From: Candidatus Bathyarchaeota archaeon
GTDB taxonomy: Archaea; Thermoproteota; Bathyarchaeia; RBG-16-48-13; GCA-020355125
Reading direction: 5' to 3'
Assembly: GCA_030671165.1 (NCBI GenBank)
Contig: DAOVAG010000038.1
Location: 1-7,033, forward strand
Length of the DNA: 7,033 nucleotides
In this document: piece after piece, positions 4,984 through 7,033 of the stretch
How the letters are laid out: every line of letters begins with the position of its first letter
Position numbering within the stretch: the first letter of the stretch is position 1
Notes under the pieces: generated by a model
Seen by the model: the letters and a program-made list of their open reading frames with translations, nothing else
Databases searched by the model: none
Told to the model about the DNA's origin: nothing
Program-made: the position numbers and the translations under genes

Positions 4984-5269
4984 TATTATCATAACCATCG
5001 AATCTAAGTATGGAATTGTATTCGATCTACCATGTTAGCCAAGAAACATGATGATCGTAGGGAAGGTTGAATAGTTCCTATAGCCATATTTTATCCCTTT
5101 TCCTTCCCTACCTTCATGGGTCTCTATACTGTTCTATTGTCATATTCCCCATGGGCTGTAAATGATTTTTTTTGATGTTTGTTAAAGTTATCTTTTCAGA
5201 ATTATTCTTGCTAATACTCCTGGTGCATAACTGGAAAGTATAAAGTCTATTATCATAACTGCTGAATCT
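4984..5269 (+). repeat. 22-bp gapped direct repeat (two copies)
   Basis: The unit tattatcataac-N4-gaatct occurs at 4984-5005 and again at 5248-5269, a 264-base offset. Eighteen of 22 bases are identical. The four-base gap reads catc in one copy and tgct in the other, and all four differences are transitions. Flanking bases do not match, so this is not part of a longer duplication. Confidence 0.5.
5057..5111. repeat. 10-bp perfect inverted repeat in the gene-free region
   Basis: The arms gtagggaagg (5057-5066) and ccttccctac (5102-5111) are exact inverted copies around a 35-base loop. Short catg motifs lie outside both arms (5047-5050, 5115-5118). The arms are GC-rich against their surroundings, which makes chance less likely. 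The element could be a mobile-element end, a regulatory site or an RNA hairpin. Confidence 0.45.
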
Positions 5270-5324
5270 CATATCTTTTCGGTTTTATAATTGATCAAAA
5301 AATTGTATTTAAGTTGCTGCGTAG

Positions 5325-5506
5325 ATCGCTAAGAATTAATTCGTGAAACCAAAGAAGAACTTCAAAAAAAGAGGTGAACTATGATCTCTCAGATTATGAA
5401 AAAACGATTTGGTGATTCGGTAAAATGTTCCCAGTATCTTTCCCAAAAACGTTTATTCTTTTCAGAGACTTAGCTACTAGCCTATCACTTAGACCTTAAT
5501 ATTCCT
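5325..5506 (+). pseudogene. Decayed C-terminal fragment of a DDE-type transposase
   Basis: Two reading frames together resemble the C-terminus of a DDE transposase. The first, at 5340-5381, gives FVKPKKNFKKRGEL. After a frame change near 5381, the second gives SQIMKKRFGDSVKCSQYLSQKR and continues through a TAG at 5471-5473 into LLAYHLDLNIP (ends 5506). The pattern of a KPKKN segment, then K-R-F-G-D-S-V, then a final L-A-Y-N-L-D-L-like helix is what I expect from such transposases. One frameshift and at least two stops (5337-5339 and 5471-5473) show it is dead. A strong GAGGTGA, three bases before the ATG at 5381, makes a 30-codon frame (5381-5473) look like a small gene, but I read it as part of this relic. 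No terminal inverted repeats or target duplication can be assigned. Confidence 0.45.
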
Positions 5507-5522
5507 ATGGAAACCGTCCAAT

Positions 5523-6791
5523 TTAAAACAGTCTTGTTATGTGTGGTTTCTGCGCTTCCCAGCATTTTTTGCAATAAACTGCTCTTTTTGGGTCAGGTTT
5601 GAATGGAACAACACATTTTTTTCCGCAATCAGTACAAACCGCTTCATGTAGATGGGAAAGTTCTCTAGACGATTTGTAATAACCTTCCAATTCCTCTATT
5701 TCAGTGTTCGTTAAGGATTTTATTCGGTTTAATTCTAACATTTCTCTGCGACCCACAAGTGTTATAGCGGTTCCATCAAGTCCTACTCTAGCTGTTCTAC
5801 CAATTCTGTGAAAGTATACTACTGGGTCTAATGGGATGTCATAGTTGATTATGTGAGTTATTCCTTGAATATCTAATCCTCTAGCGGCAATATCTGTTGC
5901 TACAAGAAACTCTAATTTGCGTTTTCTAAAAGCGTTAACAACTCTGTCTCTTTGTGGTTGGGTAAGACCACCATGCAGCGGTCTTGCGTCATATCGTCGT
6001 TCTCCCAGCTTCCTTGCCAAAATATTTGTTCTTCTGCGTGTTCTACAGAATAAGATGGCTCGTTCTATATGATTATCGTCTATAATCTCACATAAGATAT
6101 CAAATTTATTTTTAGGATTTACTGTTATGTAATACTGATCCATCTGTGTAAGGGCTATTTCGTCTTTACTTACCAGTATTTCTTCGGGGTTCTTCAAGTA
6201 TCTGTGGCATATTTTCATCACTGATTGATCTATTGTTGCTGAGAAGAGGCTTGTCTGCCTATTTACAGGTGTCTTTGACAAAATGTATTCCAGGTCTTCT
6301 CTGAATCCCATATCTAACATTCTGTCAGCCTCATCGAGAACGACATTTTTTACTGATGTTAAAGTTAATGTTCTCCGTTTAATATGGTCTATTATGCGAC
6401 CCGGTGTAGCAACAATGATGTGGATACCTCTTTCCAACGCACGTATTTGTCTCCGAATAGAGGCTCCACCGTAAATGGGTAAGATTTTTAGGGGTGTATA
6501 TTTGCCGATTTGGCTTATATGTTCTGCTGTTTGAATGGCGAGTTCACGTGTTGGCTCTAAGACTAAGCCTTGAATAGTCTTTCTATTTGGATTTATGTTC
6601 TGAATCATTGGAATACTGAAAGCAGCGGTCTTACCTGTTCCTGTTTGTGCTTGTCCAATAACGTCTTTGCCTTCAAGTAAGGGAATTATTGCTTCAGCTT
6701 GGATTGGGAAAAGTGTGCTAAATCCAAGATCATCTATACCGTTCAAAATCTCTTTACTTAATGGTAAATCTTTAAAGTATTGTATTTGCAT
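5523..6791 (-). CDS. DEAD-box ATP-dependent RNA helicase with C-terminal CxxC-x17-CxxC zinc domain
   Basis: The 422-residue protein is a complete DEAD-box helicase that unwinds or remodels RNA with ATP, as in ribosome assembly and mRNA turnover. RecA-like domain 1 carries the Q motif (FPIQAEAI, residues 28-35), Walker A AQTGTGKT (48-55), PTRELA (80-85), TPGR (129-132), DEAD (153-156) and SAT (184-186). Domain 2 carries the ILFCRTRR segment (246-253), HGG (273-275), TDIAARGLDI (299-308) and HRIGRTAR (328-335). The tail ends in a zinc-binding module C386-x2-C389-x17-C407-x2-C410 (VPFKPDPKRAVYC between), a domain known from archaeal proteins. C393 is an extra cysteine within it. The start is placed at Met 6791 because GGAGAG (6806-6801) lies nine bases upstream. 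The longer frame from 6827 adds twelve non-conserved residues and has no such site. The gene appears to stand alone with its own promoter. Confidence 0.93.
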   Translation of the reverse strand: MQIQYFKDLPLSKEILNGIDDLGFSTLFPIQAEAIIPLLEGKDVIGQAQTGTGKTAAFSIPMIQNINPNRKTIQGLVLEPTRELAIQTAEHISQIGKYTPLKILPIYGGASIRRQIRALERGIHIIVATPGRIIDHIKRRTLTLTSVKNVVLDEADRMLDMGFREDLEYILSKTPVNRQTSLFSATIDQSVMKICHRYLKNPEEILVSKDEIALTQMDQYYITVNPKNKFDILCEIIDDNHIERAILFCRTRRRTNILARKLGERRYDARPLHGGLTQPQRDRVVNAFRKRKLEFLVATDIAARGLDIQGITHIINYDIPLDPVVYFHRIGRTARVGLDGTAITLVGRREMLELNRIKSLTNTEIEELEGYYKSSRELSHLHEAVCTDCGKKCVVPFKPDPKRAVYCKKCWEAQKPHITRLF

Positions 6792-6800
6792 ATTTTGTAT

Positions 6801-6806
6801 CTCTCC
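6801..6806 (-). promoter_or_regulatory. Shine-Dalgarno site that sets the helicase start
   Basis: On the minus strand GGAGAG lies nine bases before the ATG at 6791-6789. It is the best ribosome-binding site in the window that serves an intact gene, and it favours this start over the ATG at 6827. A CTCCT at 6841-6837 in the leader could pair with AGGAG (6807-6803) and hide it. Confidence 0.6.
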
Positions 6807-6910
6807 TATCACAAAAAAATTTCGCATGCTATTCTGAGGAGCTTACGGCTTCTTTAGACGGTAACATGAAAATGAATCATTGTAATAAACCCTTACGGTA
6901 GAGTATCCTG

Positions 6911-6920
6911 TATAAAAAGG
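6911..6920 (-). promoter_or_regulatory. TATA-box-like promoter of the helicase gene
   Basis: On the minus strand ccTTTTTATA is a good archaeal TATA-like sequence, preceded by gtaaa, which fits a BRE. A start about 26 bases downstream (near 6888) implies a leader of roughly 97 bases, long for an archaeon. The leader region also holds repeated acgg-containing motifs (6842-6848, 6858-6865, 6892-6898). Confidence 0.45.
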
Positions 6921-7033
6921 TTTACTAATTAAAGTTCAATGAGTGATAGTATACATGCTTTTTTAAGTTATAGCTGTTTTTGTGTCAGAGGAAATGGCAT
7001 AAATACTAGAATTTTATGATAATAAATAGAAAA
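6921..7033. other. Right-edge intergenic sequence, no gene seen
   Basis: Neither strand shows a convincing frame entering from the right edge. The longest plus-strand candidate (ATG at 6940) gives only 26 codons, with no ribosome-binding site or family resemblance. Confidence 0.4.

Larger units (their letters stand above)
4783..5324. other. Gene-free AT-rich region with several repeats
   Basis: I find no intact gene on either strand. The contents are a 16-bp palindrome, aattcta-aa-tagaatt (4943-4958), and the inverted and direct repeats listed separately. One plus-strand frame (about 5008-5175) reads MLAKKHDDRREG, a stop, and then a hydrophobic stretch including FMGLYTVLLSYSP. This could be gene debris but matches no family I recognise. 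The region borders a transposase relic and may be the decayed remainder of a mobile element. Confidence 0.45.

Noticed and set aside
5048..5090. ATGATGA at 5048-5054 as the C box of a C/D-box guide RNA
   Set aside because: No CTGA D box or C'/D' pair occurs at the required spacing downstream. A similar TTGATGA near 2653 has a CTGA 16 bases on but lacks the second half.
5008..5175. A plus-strand frame reading MLAKKHDDRREG, a stop and a hydrophobic segment, as a broken membrane protein gene
   Set aside because: Only one short interrupted frame supports it, no family is recognised, and AT-rich DNA easily gives hydrophobic translations.
6283..6474. A 63-codon plus-strand open frame inside the helicase gene
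   Set aside because: It lies opposite the DEAD and TPGR motif region, whose conservation explains the lack of stops.
1..7033. tRNA, rRNA or CRISPR arrays
   Set aside because: No tRNA-like T-arm with acceptor pairing, no rRNA-like block and no regularly spaced repeats were seen on reading both strands by eye.

Overview
The window reads as a stretch of an AT-rich archaeal chromosome. Genes stand alone or in divergent pairs behind TATA-box-like promoters. Several have little or no leader, and the ribosome-binding sites are GGGA- or GGAG-like. The families also fit an archaeon: a ROK sugar kinase, a CYTH-domain protein, a DUF5615 PIN-like protein, a SpoVT/AbrB regulator, a HEAT-repeat protein, and a DEAD-box helicase carrying a CxxC-x17-CxxC zinc domain. 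An uncultured lineage (Asgard, Bathyarchaeia or a similar group) is possible, but the sequence alone does not fix the taxon.

Layout. At the left edge a minus-strand gene may run off the window (1-42). A 50-residue AbrB-type DNA-binding protein follows (334-486, +), with a 14-bp inverted repeat bracketing its TATA box. Next is a class I SAM-dependent methyltransferase (616-1278, +). On the minus strand come a ROK-family glucokinase-like protein (1458-2411) and, about 300 bp upstream of it, a CYTH/class IV adenylate cyclase-like protein that starts with TTG (2718-3236). A DUF5615 PIN-like putative nuclease (3411-3680, +) has no antitoxin gene next to it.

The most interesting segment is 3878-4800. 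A 44-residue, eight-cysteine zinc-finger protein (3878-4012, -) is transcribed divergently from a 212-residue HEAT-like protein (4144-4782, +). A perfect 13-bp inverted repeat lies between them, and each arm abuts one of the two TATA-like boxes. The two genes may therefore share regulation.

Region 4783-5522 has no intact gene. It holds a palindrome, a 10-bp inverted repeat, a 22-bp gapped direct repeat and the decayed C-terminal end of what looks like a DDE transposase (about 5325-5506). A strong Shine-Dalgarno-like sequence inside this relic makes a 30-codon frame look like a small gene.

The right part is a complete DEAD-box RNA helicase (5523-6791, -) with all the classical motifs and a C-terminal zinc domain. 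Its likely start is 36 bases inside the longest reading frame, where a GGAGAG site lies. Its promoter-like TATA element implies a leader of roughly 100 bases. Apart from the divergent zinc-finger/HEAT pair, I see no clear operon, and no tRNA, rRNA or CRISPR array.
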